From positions 3,309,501 to 3,373,500 of the forward strand of contig NZ_JACCFP010000001.1 in assembly GCF_013410655.1 (NCBI RefSeq): DNA of 64,000 nt, written 5' to 3'. A program made the position numbers and the translations under genes. The notes below the pieces were generated by a model. The model worked only from the letters and a program-made list of their open reading frames with translations. It was not told where the DNA came from and made no database searches. The stretch is from Nocardioides thalensis. Lineage in GTDB: Bacteria > Actinomycetota > Actinomycetes > Propionibacteriales > Nocardioidaceae. Position 1 is the stretch's first letter. Each line of letters opens with the position of its first letter. Below, piece after piece: positions 9,143-18,544 of the stretch.

Positions 9143-10810
9143 ATGAGCACGCCCGACGCCGACGTCCTGCTGACCCGCGCCCACTCGTGGCTCGCCGAAG
9201 ACCCGGACGAGCAGACCCGCGTCGAGCTGCTCAGCCTGCTCCAGCGGGTCGAGGCCGGTGACGCCGAGGCGACCGCCGACCTCGCCGACCGGTTCCGCGG
9301 CACGCTCGAGTTCGGTACGGCGGGCCTGCGCGGTGCGCTCGGCGCCGGCCCCAACCGGATGAACCGGGTCGTCGTGATCCGCGCGGCGGCCGGCCTCGCG
9401 GCCTACCTCCAGGACACGGGAGCGGCGCCGGGGAGCCCGGTGGTCATCGGCTTCGACGCCCGCCACAACTCCGACGTGTTCGCCCGCGACACCGCCGAGG
9501 TGATGGCCGGCGCGGGGTTCGCGCCGCACCTCCTCCCCCGGCCGCTGCCGACGCCGCTGCTCGCCTACTCGATCCGCGAGCTCGGCTGCGTGGCGGGCGT
9601 GATGGTCACCGCCAGCCACAACCCGCCGCAGGACAACGGCTACAAGGTCTACCTCGGCGACGGCACCCAGATCGTGCCGCCGGCCGACACCGAGATCGCC
9701 CGGCGGATCGCCGCGGTCGGGACCCTGGCGTCGGTGCCGCGCGGCGAGGACATCAAGGTGCTCGGCGACGAGATCGTCGACCGCTACCTCGACACCGTCG
9801 CGTCGCTCGCCGGCGACGGGCCGCGCGACCTGCGCATCGTCTACACCCCGATGCACGGGGTCGGCGGCTCGTCGGTCGTGCAGGTGCTCGAGACCGCCGG
9901 CTTCCCCGCACCTCAGGTCGTGGTGCGTCAGGAGCAGCCGGACCCGGAGTTCCCGACCGTGGCGTTCCCCAACCCGGAGGAGCCCGGCGCGATGGACCTC
10001 GCGCTCGAGCTGGCCGCGGCGGCGCGGGCGGACATCGTGATCGCCAACGACCCCGACGCCGACCGGTGCGCGGCGGCCGTCCCGACGCCGCAGGGCTGGC
10101 GGATGCTGCGCGGCGACGAGGTCGGCGCCCTGCTCGCCTCGCACCTGCTCGCAGGCGGCAAGAGGGGCACCTACGCCACGTCGATCGTGTCGTCGTCGCT
10201 CCTCGGCAAGCTCGCGGCGTCGTACGACCAGCCCTACGAGGAGACGCTCACCGGCTTCAAGTGGATCGGGCGGCTGCCCGGGCTCGCGTTCGGCTACGAG
10301 GAGGCGCTCGGCTACTGCGTCGACCCGGCCAACGTCGCCGACAAGGACGGCGTCTCCGCGGCGCTGCTGCTGTGCGAGCTCGCGGCGAAGGCCAAGGCCG
10401 AGGGCCGCACGCTGCTCGACCTGCTCGACGCGATCGCCGTCGAGCACGGCCTGCACGCCACCGACCAGGTCGCCGTCCGGGTCACCGACCTCGCCGAGAT
10501 CGGCGCCGCGATGGCGCGACTGCGCACGTCGCCGCCCGAGGCGCTCGGCGGGCTCCCCGTGCTCTCGGTCGACGACCTGAGCACGGGCAGCGTCGAGACC
10601 ACCGGCCTGCCGCCGACCGACGGGCTCCGCTACCGGCTCGAGGGGGGCGCCCGGGTGATCGTGCGGCCGAGCGGGACCGAGCCCAAGATCAAGTGCTACC
10701 TCGAGGCCGTGGTGCCCGTCGCGGGCGGCGACGTCGCGGGCGCCCGCTCGACGGCCGCCGACTGCCTCGCGGCGCTCGGCCGCGACATCGCTGCCGCAGC
10801 AGGCATCTGA
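9143..10810 (+). CDS. Phosphohexomutase (phosphomannomutase/phosphoglucomutase family)
   Basis: A 555-residue alpha-D-phosphohexomutase. It has the phosphoserine loop TASHNPPQDNGYK (Ser158), the Mg2+ loop NDPDADR near residue 301, the sugar loop GFKWIGR near 372, and the phosphate-binding RPSGTEPK near 510. The family moves phosphate between C1 and C6 of hexoses, and some members act on pentoses. It lies just before deoC, and relatives such as mycobacterial PmmB lie beside purine nucleoside phosphorylase. A phosphopentomutase-like role in nucleoside breakdown is therefore possible. A -10-like TAGCGT (9129-9134) lies eight bases before the ATG. Confidence 0.9.
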   Translation: MSTPDADVLLTRAHSWLAEDPDEQTRVELLSLLQRVEAGDAEATADLADRFRGTLEFGTAGLRGALGAGPNRMNRVVVIRAAAGLAAYLQDTGAAPGSPVVIGFDARHNSDVFARDTAEVMAGAGFAPHLLPRPLPTPLLAYSIRELGCVAGVMVTASHNPPQDNGYKVYLGDGTQIVPPADTEIARRIAAVGTLASVPRGEDIKVLGDEIVDRYLDTVASLAGDGPRDLRIVYTPMHGVGGSSVVQVLETAGFPAPQVVVRQEQPDPEFPTVAFPNPEEPGAMDLALELAAAARADIVIANDPDADRCAAAVPTPQGWRMLRGDEVGALLASHLLAGGKRGTYATSIVSSSLLGKLAASYDQPYEETLTGFKWIGRLPGLAFGYEEALGYCVDPANVADKDGVSAALLLCELAAKAKAEGRTLLDLLDAIAVEHGLHATDQVAVRVTDLAEIGAAMARLRTSPPEALGGLPVLSVDDLSTGSVETTGLPPTDGLRYRLEGGARVIVRPSGTEPKIKCYLEAVVPVAGGDVAGARSTAADCLAALGRDIAAAAGI

Positions 10811-10817
10811 GCTGGGG

Positions 10818-11378
10818 TTACAGGAGGACGGTGACGGCCAGCGCGAGGGCCGTTGCCGCGAGGCCCACGACCTCCGGCCACGCCCACGCCCGCCGTACGG
10901 CGCCCGCGTGCCCGTCGTTGACCCGAGCGCTGGACGCGAGCGCCTCGATGCGCGCCTCCACGTGCGAGCCGTGCGACTGCGCGACGAGGTCCGCGCCCGC
11001 GTCGCGGCGGGACTGCCGGAACGAGCGGCCGACGCTGGCGTTCGTGTAGCGGCGCGCCTCCGCGGTCACGGTCAGCATCGCGCCGACCGCCACGTCCTCG
11101 ACGAGCGCCAGCGGCACCCATCGGGTGTCGACCGGGCCGCGCAGTACCAGCTCGCCGCCCTCCGCCCGCACGTCGGGCCGGATCTGGAACGCCCAGATCA
11201 GGACGCCGATGAACGCGCAGCCGGCGAGCAGCCAGGGCGGCACGTCGCGCCCCGCGTCGACGAGGGAGACCACCACGACCGCGACCACCAGGAGCAGCCC
11301 GAGGACGCCGCCGATCCGGGACGTCGCCGGCGTGAACTTCTCCGTCGCCGGTCGGTCGCCGTCGTCTTCGTGCGTCAC
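10818..11378 (-). CDS. PH-like domain membrane protein
   Basis: A 186-residue membrane protein of unknown role. Two adjacent hydrophobic segments lie at about residues 24-42 and 47-64, followed by a soluble part (VRAEGGELVLRGPVDTRWVP onward) that resembles bacterial PH-like domains. A last hydrophobic helix is at the C-terminus. The GTG at 11378 follows GGGAGGC, a good ribosome-binding site. The gene is divergent from deoC, with only 24 bp between their starts, so the two promoters overlap. It converges with the phosphohexomutase gene. Confidence 0.65.
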   Translation of the reverse strand: MTHEDDGDRPATEKFTPATSRIGGVLGLLLVVAVVVVSLVDAGRDVPPWLLAGCAFIGVLIWAFQIRPDVRAEGGELVLRGPVDTRWVPLALVEDVAVGAMLTVTAEARRYTNASVGRSFRQSRRDAGADLVAQSHGSHVEARIEALASSARVNDGHAGAVRRAWAWPEVVGLAATALALAVTVLL

Positions 11379-11390
11379 GCCTCCCAACCC

Positions 11391-11396
11391 TATGCT
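11391..11396 (+). promoter_or_regulatory. -10 box of leaderless deoC
   Basis: TATGCT is followed by six bases and then the ATG of deoC at 11403, so the mRNA should begin with the start codon. No ribosome-binding site precedes this ATG, which agrees. Confidence 0.65.
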
Positions 11397-11402
11397 GGGG
11401 TA

Positions 11403-12362
11403 ATGACTGCCACCGACCCGGGAATCGCCGAGGTCACCTCCAGCGAGTCCTCCCTGAGGCGGTTCCTCCACGGTCTTCCGGGCGTCGACCAGGTCGGAGC
11501 CGAGGCGCGCGCCGCCGGGCTCGGCACCCGGTCGATCAAGACCACCGCGAAGGCCCACGCGCTCGACCTTGCGATCTCCATGGTCGACCTGACCACGCTC
11601 GAGGGCCAGGACACCCCGGGCAAGGTGAAGGCGCTCTCCAGCAAGGCGCTGCGGCCCGACCCGGCCGACCCGACCTGCCCGCGCGCGGCGGCCGTCTGCG
11701 TCTACGGCGACCTGGTCGCGACCGCCAAGGAGGTCGTCGGCGACCTGGTCAACGTCGCCGCCGTCGCGACGGCGTTCCCCAGCGGCCGGGCGTCGCTGGA
11801 GGTCAAGCTCGCCGACACGCGCGACGCGGTCGCCGCCGGCGCCGACGAGATCGACATGGTGATCGACCGCGGCGCGTTCCTGGCGGGCCGATACCTGCAC
11901 GTCTACGACGAGATCGTCGCCACCCGCGAGGCGTGCGTGCGTCCCGACGGGAGCCACGCGCACCTCAAGGTGATCTTCGAGACCGGTGAGCTCCAGACGC
12001 TCGACAACGTGCGCCGCGCGTCCTGGCTGGCGATGCTCGCCGGCGCCGACTTCATCAAGACCTCGACCGGCAAGACCCAGCCCGCGGCCACCCTGCCGGT
12101 CACCCTGGTCATGCTCGAGGCGGTGCGCGACTACCGCGAGACCACCGGCGTGCAGATCGGCGTCAAGCCGGCCGGCGGCATCCGCACCGCGAAGGACGCG
12201 ATCAAGTACCTCGTCATGGTCAACGAGGTCGCTGGGCCCGACTGGCTGACCCCGGAGTGGTTCCGCTTCGGCGCCTCGACGCTGCTCAACGACCTGCTCA
12301 TGCAGCGCACCAAGCTCGCCACCGGCCGCTACAGCGGTCCCGACTACTTCACCCTCGACTAA
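11403..12362 (+). CDS. deoC: Deoxyribose-phosphate aldolase
   Basis: A 319-residue class I aldolase that splits 2-deoxy-D-ribose 5-phosphate into glyceraldehyde 3-phosphate and acetaldehyde. EIDMVID carries the acidic catalytic residue. DFIKTSTGKT, near residue 215, contains the Schiff-base lysine, and GVKPAGGIRT, near 254, contains the second conserved lysine. It is longer than the about 250-residue E. coli type, like other actinobacterial forms. It is followed 11 bp later by an aldehyde dehydrogenase that could remove the acetaldehyde. The other deoxynucleoside genes of this window (cdd, deoA) are 25 kb away. Confidence 0.95.
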   Translation: MTATDPGIAEVTSSESSLRRFLHGLPGVDQVGAEARAAGLGTRSIKTTAKAHALDLAISMVDLTTLEGQDTPGKVKALSSKALRPDPADPTCPRAAAVCVYGDLVATAKEVVGDLVNVAAVATAFPSGRASLEVKLADTRDAVAAGADEIDMVIDRGAFLAGRYLHVYDEIVATREACVRPDGSHAHLKVIFETGELQTLDNVRRASWLAMLAGADFIKTSTGKTQPAATLPVTLVMLEAVRDYRETTGVQIGVKPAGGIRTAKDAIKYLVMVNEVAGPDWLTPEWFRFGASTLLNDLLMQRTKLATGRYSGPDYFTLD

Positions 12363-12373
12363 GGGGCTGAGCG

Positions 12374-13818
<1,445 letters not shown>

Positions 13819-13819
<1 letters not shown>

Positions 13820-14688
13820 TGGCGCGCGTCGACGTACGCAAGACCTACAAGCTCTACATCGGCGGGGCGTTCCCGCGGTCGGAGTCCGGCTACTCCTACG
13901 AGGTGCTCGACAGCAAGGGGAAGTTCGTGGCCAACGCCGCCCTCGCCTCCCGCAAGGACGCGCGCGACGCCGTCGCCGCCGCCCGCAAGGCGTTCCCCGG
14001 CTGGGCCGGTCGCACGGCCTACAACCGCGCACAGATCGTCTACCGGATCGCCGAGGTGATGGAGGACCGGAAGCCGCAGTTCGTCGCCGCGGTCCAGCAG
14101 TCGGAGGGCGGTACCGCGCGCGCCGCCACCGCACAGGTCGACGCCGCGATCGACCGGCTCGTCTGGTACGCCGGCTGGGCCGACAAGTTGATGCAGGTCA
14201 TCGGCAACCAGAACCCGGTCGCCGGCCCCTACTTCAACCTCACCTCGCCCGAGCCGACCGGCGTCGTCGCCGTGCTCGCGCCGCAATCGTCGTCCCTGCT
14301 CGGACTGGTCTCGGTGGTCGCCCCGGCGATCGTCACCGGCAACACGACGGTCGTGGTGTCGTCGTACCCCCGCCCGCTGGCGGCGGTCACCTTCGCCGAG
14401 GTCCTCGCGACCTCCGACGTGCCGGGCGGCGTGGTCAACCTGCTGACCGGCGACCCCGTCGCCCTCGGTCCGTGGCTGGCCTCGCACATGGACGTCAACG
14501 CGATCAACCTCGTCGGCATCGCCGGTGACCAGGAGACCGCGACCGCCCTCGAGGTGGCCGCGGCCGACAACCTCAAGCGCGTGCTGCGCGCTCCGGCAGC
14601 GGAGCCGGACTGGGCCGCGGAGCCGCCGCTGTCGGCGATGACGGACCTGGTCGAGTTCAAGACGGTCTGGCATCCGCTGGGGGTGTGA
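13819..14688 (+). CDS. Truncated aldehyde dehydrogenase-like protein without catalytic domain
   Basis: A 289-residue ALDH homologue that ends before the part carrying the catalytic Cys. The N-terminal arm (KLYIGGAFPRSESGYSYEV) and the cofactor-domain region (TGVVAVLAPQSSSLLGLVS) are recognisable. The usual PWNFP, ELGGK and cysteine loop are absent. It is translationally coupled to the complete ALDH upstream. The length and missing catalytic part match the C-terminal pseudo-domain of ALDH16 proteins, so it probably forms a structural partner subunit rather than an enzyme. The frame is intact with normal codon use, so decay by recent mutation is unlikely. Confidence 0.8.
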
Positions 14689-14715
14689 GGGCGGCGTCAT
14701 TGGCGGCGGAATGGG

Positions 14716-16281
14716 CTACGGCGGCCGTGTGTCTGCGTCGTAGATCTCGCCCACGATCGATCCGCTGGCGGTTCGGATGGGTTGGAATCGTCGGGTGCCG
14801 GTGGTGGTGACCAGTCGGCCGAGGCCGTGGGGGGTGACCCACCGGTAGGTGCCGAGGCCGAGCTGGCGCAGGTCATAGCCGCGGCCGTCGCCGGCGTGGG
14901 TCTTGATCCGGTGGTGCTGGCGGGTCAGGGGTGCGTCGTTGTGGTCGCCGGTCTGCCCGGCTGGCCCGCTCTTGTCGAGGGGCACATACGGGGTGGCGTG
15001 GTCGTGGTCCAGGCGCCGGTAGGCGGCGTTGGTGGAGTGGGGGAACACGTCGCCGAGCATCCGCAGCAGGGTGCGGTGTTTGACCAGGGTGGGGTGCTCG
15101 TAGCCGTTGACGGAGTGGGCGTGGTTGAGGTCGATGACCGGCTGCATCGTGACCTCGCGGTTGCCCAGGAGGTCGCCGAGCTGTTCCAGGAGCATCGGGC
15201 CGATGCCCTCCACCCGCGCGACCCCGTTGGCGAGGCCGAGGAGGACGAGGTCGGAGAGGTGGACGTAGATCGTGGCGGGGCGCTTCTTCTTCGGCGCCGG
15301 CAACGGACCCGGCTCCGGCTCCGGCCCCGGATCAGGCTCAGGGTAGGGCTCGGCCGGCGGCGGCTCCGGTGGCGGCACCGGCTCGGGGACCGGCTCAGTG
15401 GGCGGCTCCGGTTCGGCTGTCGGCTCCTCGCTGGTCGTTCCCTCGGTGCTGTGATCGGTGGGTGTGTCGGTGACCGGTGGGGGTCGGTCGCAGTCGGTGA
15501 GGAACGCTGAGGCGCGGTGGGGGTCGGTGAGGAGCTCCAGGGCCATGACCTGCAGCTCGCCGCGGGTGATGGTCTCGGCGACCTCGGCCGGCAGGTGGTC
15601 GAGGATGAGGTCGGCGAGCTCCTCGATGGAGTCGCAGGCGTCGATCGCGACCCCGGGCGGCAGCTTCCACGTCACCCGGGTACTGCCCGGTTCACCTTCG
15701 ACCTCGTCCACGCTCGATCCGGGTCGGGGTTGGGAGACGCGGACGCCGACCTCGGCGGCGTCCTTGGCGACCTTGGCGCGGTGGGCTTCGGGGTCGGCCT
15801 CGATCACCTTCGCCTCCGCGATCGCCAGGACCCGCCCCGGGGACTGCCCGGCCGCGGCGGCGACGGCGATGTCGACGATCTCCACCGCGTCCTTGGAGAG
15901 TCTGCGTGACATGGAGGCGACCTTGCGGGCCACCCACACCGGAAGTATCAGCGCTTGGACCGCCTCCCACACCAGCGGCAGCCGGTGCCGCAGGTCCAGG
16001 GCGTCGGCGGCCAGGTGCTTGGTGGCGATCACGCCCATCTGCTGGGAGATCGCGAACTCACCCCAGCACAGCTCCCGGGTCTTCGGTGTGCCCTCGCCGC
16101 CGAAGTCGAGCAGCTGATCGGCACCCATGACCCGGCCTTCGCCGGGGTCGGTGGAGTGGATGTCGGCCCACTGCAACGCCAGCCGGAGCAGGTCGACCTC
16201 ACACTCCCGCGACCTCGACAACAGCGCCTCGGACGCGGCCAACACCGCTGCCGCGTCGAGGTCCTGCACGCCCGAGATCAT
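14716..16281 (-). CDS. DUF222/13E12-type HNH endonuclease domain protein
   Basis: A 521-residue protein of the actinobacterial DUF222-HNH family. The helical DUF222 part covers about residues 5-280. It is followed by a strongly Pro/Glu-rich linker (about 284-330, PEP-type repeats) and a KKKRP patch, and then the HNH region with DHDHATPY near 424 and TRQHHRIKTH near 452. Members occur in many copies in this group of bacteria and are often linked to mobile DNA, but their role is not established. The ATG at 16281 is chosen because TTGAAT ends six bases before it. No partner gene or flanking repeat is seen. Confidence 0.82.
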   Translation of the reverse strand: MISGVQDLDAAAVLAASEALLSRSRECEVDLLRLALQWADIHSTDPGEGRVMGADQLLDFGGEGTPKTRELCWGEFAISQQMGVIATKHLAADALDLRHRLPLVWEAVQALILPVWVARKVASMSRRLSKDAVEIVDIAVAAAAGQSPGRVLAIAEAKVIEADPEAHRAKVAKDAAEVGVRVSQPRPGSSVDEVEGEPGSTRVTWKLPPGVAIDACDSIEELADLILDHLPAEVAETITRGELQVMALELLTDPHRASAFLTDCDRPPPVTDTPTDHSTEGTTSEEPTAEPEPPTEPVPEPVPPPEPPPAEPYPEPDPGPEPEPGPLPAPKKKRPATIYVHLSDLVLLGLANGVARVEGIGPMLLEQLGDLLGNREVTMQPVIDLNHAHSVNGYEHPTLVKHRTLLRMLGDVFPHSTNAAYRRLDHDHATPYVPLDKSGPAGQTGDHNDAPLTRQHHRIKTHAGDGRGYDLRQLGLGTYRWVTPHGLGRLVTTTGTRRFQPIRTASGSIVGEIYDADTRPP

Positions 16282-16287
16282 GGGCCT

Positions 16288-16293
16288 ATTCAA
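16288..16293 (-). promoter_or_regulatory. -10 box of leaderless DUF222-HNH gene
   Basis: TTGAAT on the minus strand is followed by AGGCCC and then the ATG at 16281. The 52-bp gap up to the methyltransferase stop holds nothing else recognisable. Confidence 0.45.
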
Positions 16294-16333
16294 GACAGGG
16301 GGTCCGACACAAACCCCGCGAGAATCCCCGGCC

Positions 16334-17035
16334 TCAGTCGTTCTCCACCACCGGCTGATCGAGCCAGACGACCGAAGCCTCCACTCCCGGATGCGCGTGC
16401 GGCCGCCGCACCTCGCGGACACCGCGCCAGCCCCAGTACCTGACCGTATCGGCGATCCCCGGCTCGTCACGGTCCTCGTTGTTCTTGCCGATGATCAGCC
16501 GTCCACCCGGAGCGACCACACGGTCGACCAGGTGGCGCACGAAGGCCTCGCGGTCCGGGCGGGGCACGTAGTCCAGTCCGGTGCGCACCATGTCGAACCG
16601 CATCGGCGGCTCCCACCCGTCCGCGTTCGCGGTCCAGATTCGGTCGCGCCAGTGCGGATACCGCGTCCGGGCGACCTCGGCGAAGTGGGACGAGATCTCC
16701 ACTCCGTGCGGCTCGACCGCGAGCCCTCGGTCGGCCGACCACTGCTCGACCGACGACATCAGCAGCCCGTTGGCGCACCCGACATCGAGGAAGGTCCCGG
16801 ATCGGTCGATCGCGACCACGATGATGCCGCGCGAAGCGTCCCACTCGGCCGCTGAGCCGGAGTGTCCCGAGCCCGCCTGCGCCGTCGTCCCGGCAAGGTA
16901 CGCCGGCTCGATGATCGCTCGGACCCGGTCGTGCCACTGAGCCTTCGTGATCTCGCCGCGCTCGTAGGCGGCGTCGATCGGCGCGAGCACGGCGTACCCA
17001 CGCTCTTTCGCCAGCTCACGCGCACGATCGACCAC
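16334..17035 (-). CDS. SAM-dependent methyltransferase (class I)
   Basis: A 233-residue protein with a Rossmann methyltransferase core. The SAM-binding motif I FLDVGCANG is at residues 82-90, an acidic loop GVEISSHFAE follows the second strand, and VVAPGGRLIIGKN gives the post-motif strand. The N-terminal 70 residues are helical and carry no known domain. The GTG at 17035 is the only sensible start. The substrate is not apparent. It lies upstream of the DUF222-HNH gene on the same strand, but that gene appears to have its own promoter. An unspecific annotation as a class I methyltransferase is safe. Confidence 0.78.
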   Translation of the reverse strand: MVDRARELAKERGYAVLAPIDAAYERGEITKAQWHDRVRAIIEPAYLAGTTAQAGSGHSGSAAEWDASRGIIVVAIDRSGTFLDVGCANGLLMSSVEQWSADRGLAVEPHGVEISSHFAEVARTRYPHWRDRIWTANADGWEPPMRFDMVRTGLDYVPRPDREAFVRHLVDRVVAPGGRLIIGKNNEDRDEPGIADTVRYWGWRGVREVRRPHAHPGVEASVVWLDQPVVEND

Positions 17036-17111
17036 GCGGCCAACCTACGGCGCGGCCACCGATGCGCCGGCCAGTTCGGCTGACCTCGCCCCCCGCGGGT
17101 ACCGCTTCAGC

Positions 17112-17249
17112 ATGAAGATCCTGAGAACCATCGCCGCGGCCGGCGTGACGAAGAAACTGATCGACGAGGCACGCAAGCCTGAGAACCAGGCCAAGATCAA
17201 GTCCGGCGTCGAGGCGCTGCGCAGTCGCACCCGGGGCCGCCGCCGCTGA
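17112..17249 (+). CDS. Small conserved basic protein, 45 residues
   Basis: A short ORF beginning MKILRTIAAAGVTKKLIDEA and ending in SRTRGRRR. It has a hydrophobic start, an amphipathic lysine-rich middle and a basic tail. It lies 25 bp before another small conserved gene on the same strand. I recall similar peptides in related actinobacteria, but no function is known. TACCGC ends six bases before the ATG and could be a weak -10 box of a leaderless transcript. The translated composition (Lys, Ile, Asn) is unlike a chance frame at this GC content, which supports it as real. Confidence 0.6.
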   Translation: MKILRTIAAAGVTKKLIDEARKPENQAKIKSGVEALRSRTRGRRR

Positions 17250-17274
17250 GCCGGCGCCGGCGGACACTGCACCC

Positions 17275-17571
17275 ATGGGCGACCGACCCGAGCTGACGCC
17301 GGACGGCCGTCACGTGGTGATCGACGGCCGGCGCTGGCGGGCCACGGACCCCGCGATCCCGGAGGATCGGCGCGCCGAGCTGACGCGCGCCCTGATGGCG
17401 TGGCGGCGGGAGGTGCGCCGTACCCGCGGCACCGACGACGAGCGCGCCGCACGGGTCGGCGTGCAAGCGGCGAAGGTCGCGCTCGGCGAGCGCGGCACGC
17501 CGTGGTGGGAGCAGACCGAGGAGGAGCGCCGCGCGCGGTGGAGCGCCCCGGTGCCGCTGCCGCCGGGATGA
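17275..17571 (+). CDS. Conserved hypothetical protein, 98 residues
   Basis: A small soluble protein with the conserved opening LTPDGRHVVIDGRRWRATDP and a C-terminal ALGERGTPWWEQ. This family is widespread in actinobacteria and is sometimes mislabelled as a biopolymer transporter Tol protein. It has no transmembrane segment, so that label is not supported here. GACACT (17263-17268) ends six bases before the ATG, so the transcript is probably leaderless. Function unknown. Confidence 0.82.
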   Translation: MGDRPELTPDGRHVVIDGRRWRATDPAIPEDRRAELTRALMAWRREVRRTRGTDDERAARVGVQAAKVALGERGTPWWEQTEEERRARWSAPVPLPPG

Positions 17572-17586
17572 TCCGGTTACCCCCGC

Positions 17587-17605
17587 CCGGGACGTCCGAT
17601 CCCGG
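17587..17605. terminator. Short hairpin between convergent genes
   Basis: CCGGGA-cgtccga-TCCCGG lies between the stop codons of the 98-residue protein gene (+) and the SRPBCC gene (-). No U-tract follows, so it is a weak, possibly bidirectional terminator. Confidence 0.4.
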
Positions 17606-17607
17606 AC

Positions 17608-18132
17608 CTAGGCGAGCTCGGCGCGGTAGTGCGCTGCGAACTTCGGGTAGTAGTCGTCGAAGTCGATCGTCGACGGATCGCCGCCTGCTTCGGCCGCGAC
17701 CATCCGGTCGAGGTAGTAGTCCCAGCCCGGTCCGACACCCTCGGCCAGCTCAACGTTCACGACCTCCTGGGCGAACGTGAGCGTGGTGACGCCGTCGGCC
17801 TCGGACAGGTCGAGCTGCCAGGCCCAGACCTCGCTCTCGTCGTCGGGCCGGGCGGTCCGCATGACGAGGCGCGTCGGCTCGTGGCACTCGTCGATCAGGA
17901 TCCTCTCCTCGGGCACGTCGTCCCCCTCGGCGGTCATTCGGAACGCGACCTCGCCGCTCGCCGGGTCACCCGTCCAGGTGCCGATCCAGCGCACCAGCCG
18001 CTCCGGCTCGGTGACCGCGGCCCAGACATCGGCGATCGGCGCGACGAAGGTGCGCTCGAAGACGACGTACGTCGTGCCGTCGCGCTCCTCGCGGCGGCCG
18101 GTGGGCCTCGGGGTGGTGTCGGTGGTGGTCAT
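17608..18132 (-). CDS. SRPBCC/AHSA1-type protein paired with ArsR regulator
   Basis: A 174-residue protein of the activator-of-Hsp90-ATPase-like SRPBCC group. VVFERTFVAPIADVWAAVTE (about residues 24-43) is the diagnostic start of the fold, and the TLTFAQEV strand comes late in the sequence. The ATG overlaps the stop of the upstream ArsR gene by 4 bp, so the two are coupled. ArsR plus SRPBCC pairs are a very common bacterial two-gene unit, in which the SRPBCC protein probably binds an apolar ligand. No ligand can be named here. Confidence 0.85.
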   Translation of the reverse strand: MTTTDTTPRPTGRREERDGTTYVVFERTFVAPIADVWAAVTEPERLVRWIGTWTGDPASGEVAFRMTAEGDDVPEERILIDECHEPTRLVMRTARPDDESEVWAWQLDLSEADGVTTLTFAQEVVNVELAEGVGPGWDYYLDRMVAAEAGGDPSTIDFDDYYPKFAAHYRAELA

Positions 18133-18494
18133 GCCGTCTCCTCGGTCGTGGTGGGCTGTGCGATCTCTGCGGTGGAGCGTTCGCGCACGGTCCGGCGCAC
18201 CTCGAGGTCGAGGCCGTCGAGCGCCGACTCACTGATCAGCGGAGAGGGAGCGAGCCCGGCCAGCCACTCCGACACCGGCGCGAGGCCCGACCTCTCCAGG
18301 CGGTAGTGCCGCTCGCGCCCCCGCTCGTCGGCGCTCACCAGCCCGGCCTCTCCAAGCACCTTCAAGTGCCGGCTGATCGCGGGGCGGCTGATCGCGTGGT
18401 CGGCCGCCAGGTCGACCACCCGCTGAGGTCCGCGGGCCAGCCGGTCCAACAGGCTGCGCCGGACCGGGTCGCCGAGCGCCATGAACACATCCAC
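18129..18494 (-). CDS. ArsR-family transcriptional regulator
   Basis: A 121-residue winged helix-turn-helix repressor. The domain covers about residues 1-80 with recognition region SRPAISRHLKVLGEAGLV and wing RGRERHYRLE. No metal-binding Cys pair (ELCVCDL type) is present, so it is a non-metal ArsR-type regulator. Candidate starts are GTG at 18494 and ATG at 18482; the longer one is given. A perfect inverted repeat lies 5-30 bp upstream of the GTG, so autoregulation of the arsR/SRPBCC pair is very likely. Confidence 0.88.
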   Translation of the reverse strand: MDVFMALGDPVRRSLLDRLARGPQRVVDLAADHAISRPAISRHLKVLGEAGLVSADERGRERHYRLERSGLAPVSEWLAGLAPSPLISESALDGLDLEVRRTVRERSTAEIAQPTTTEETA

Positions 18495-18498
18495 GAAC

Positions 18499-18524
18499 TA
18501 TTGGTAACGCATCTGTTACCAATA
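18499..18524. promoter_or_regulatory. Operator of the arsR/SRPBCC pair
   Basis: A perfect inverted repeat has two 10-bp arms, TATTGGTAAC and GTTACCAATA, separated by GCATCT. It is an AT-rich island in a very GC-rich region, 5 bp upstream of the ArsR start, and lies where RNA polymerase would bind. It is therefore the likely site of autorepression. Confidence 0.78.
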
Positions 18525-18544
18525 GGCAAGGCGCAAGGGCCCGC

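Noticed and set aside
14716..17035. Mobile element around the DUF222-HNH and methyltransferase genes
   Set aside because: No terminal repeats, integrase, transposase or composition shift was seen.
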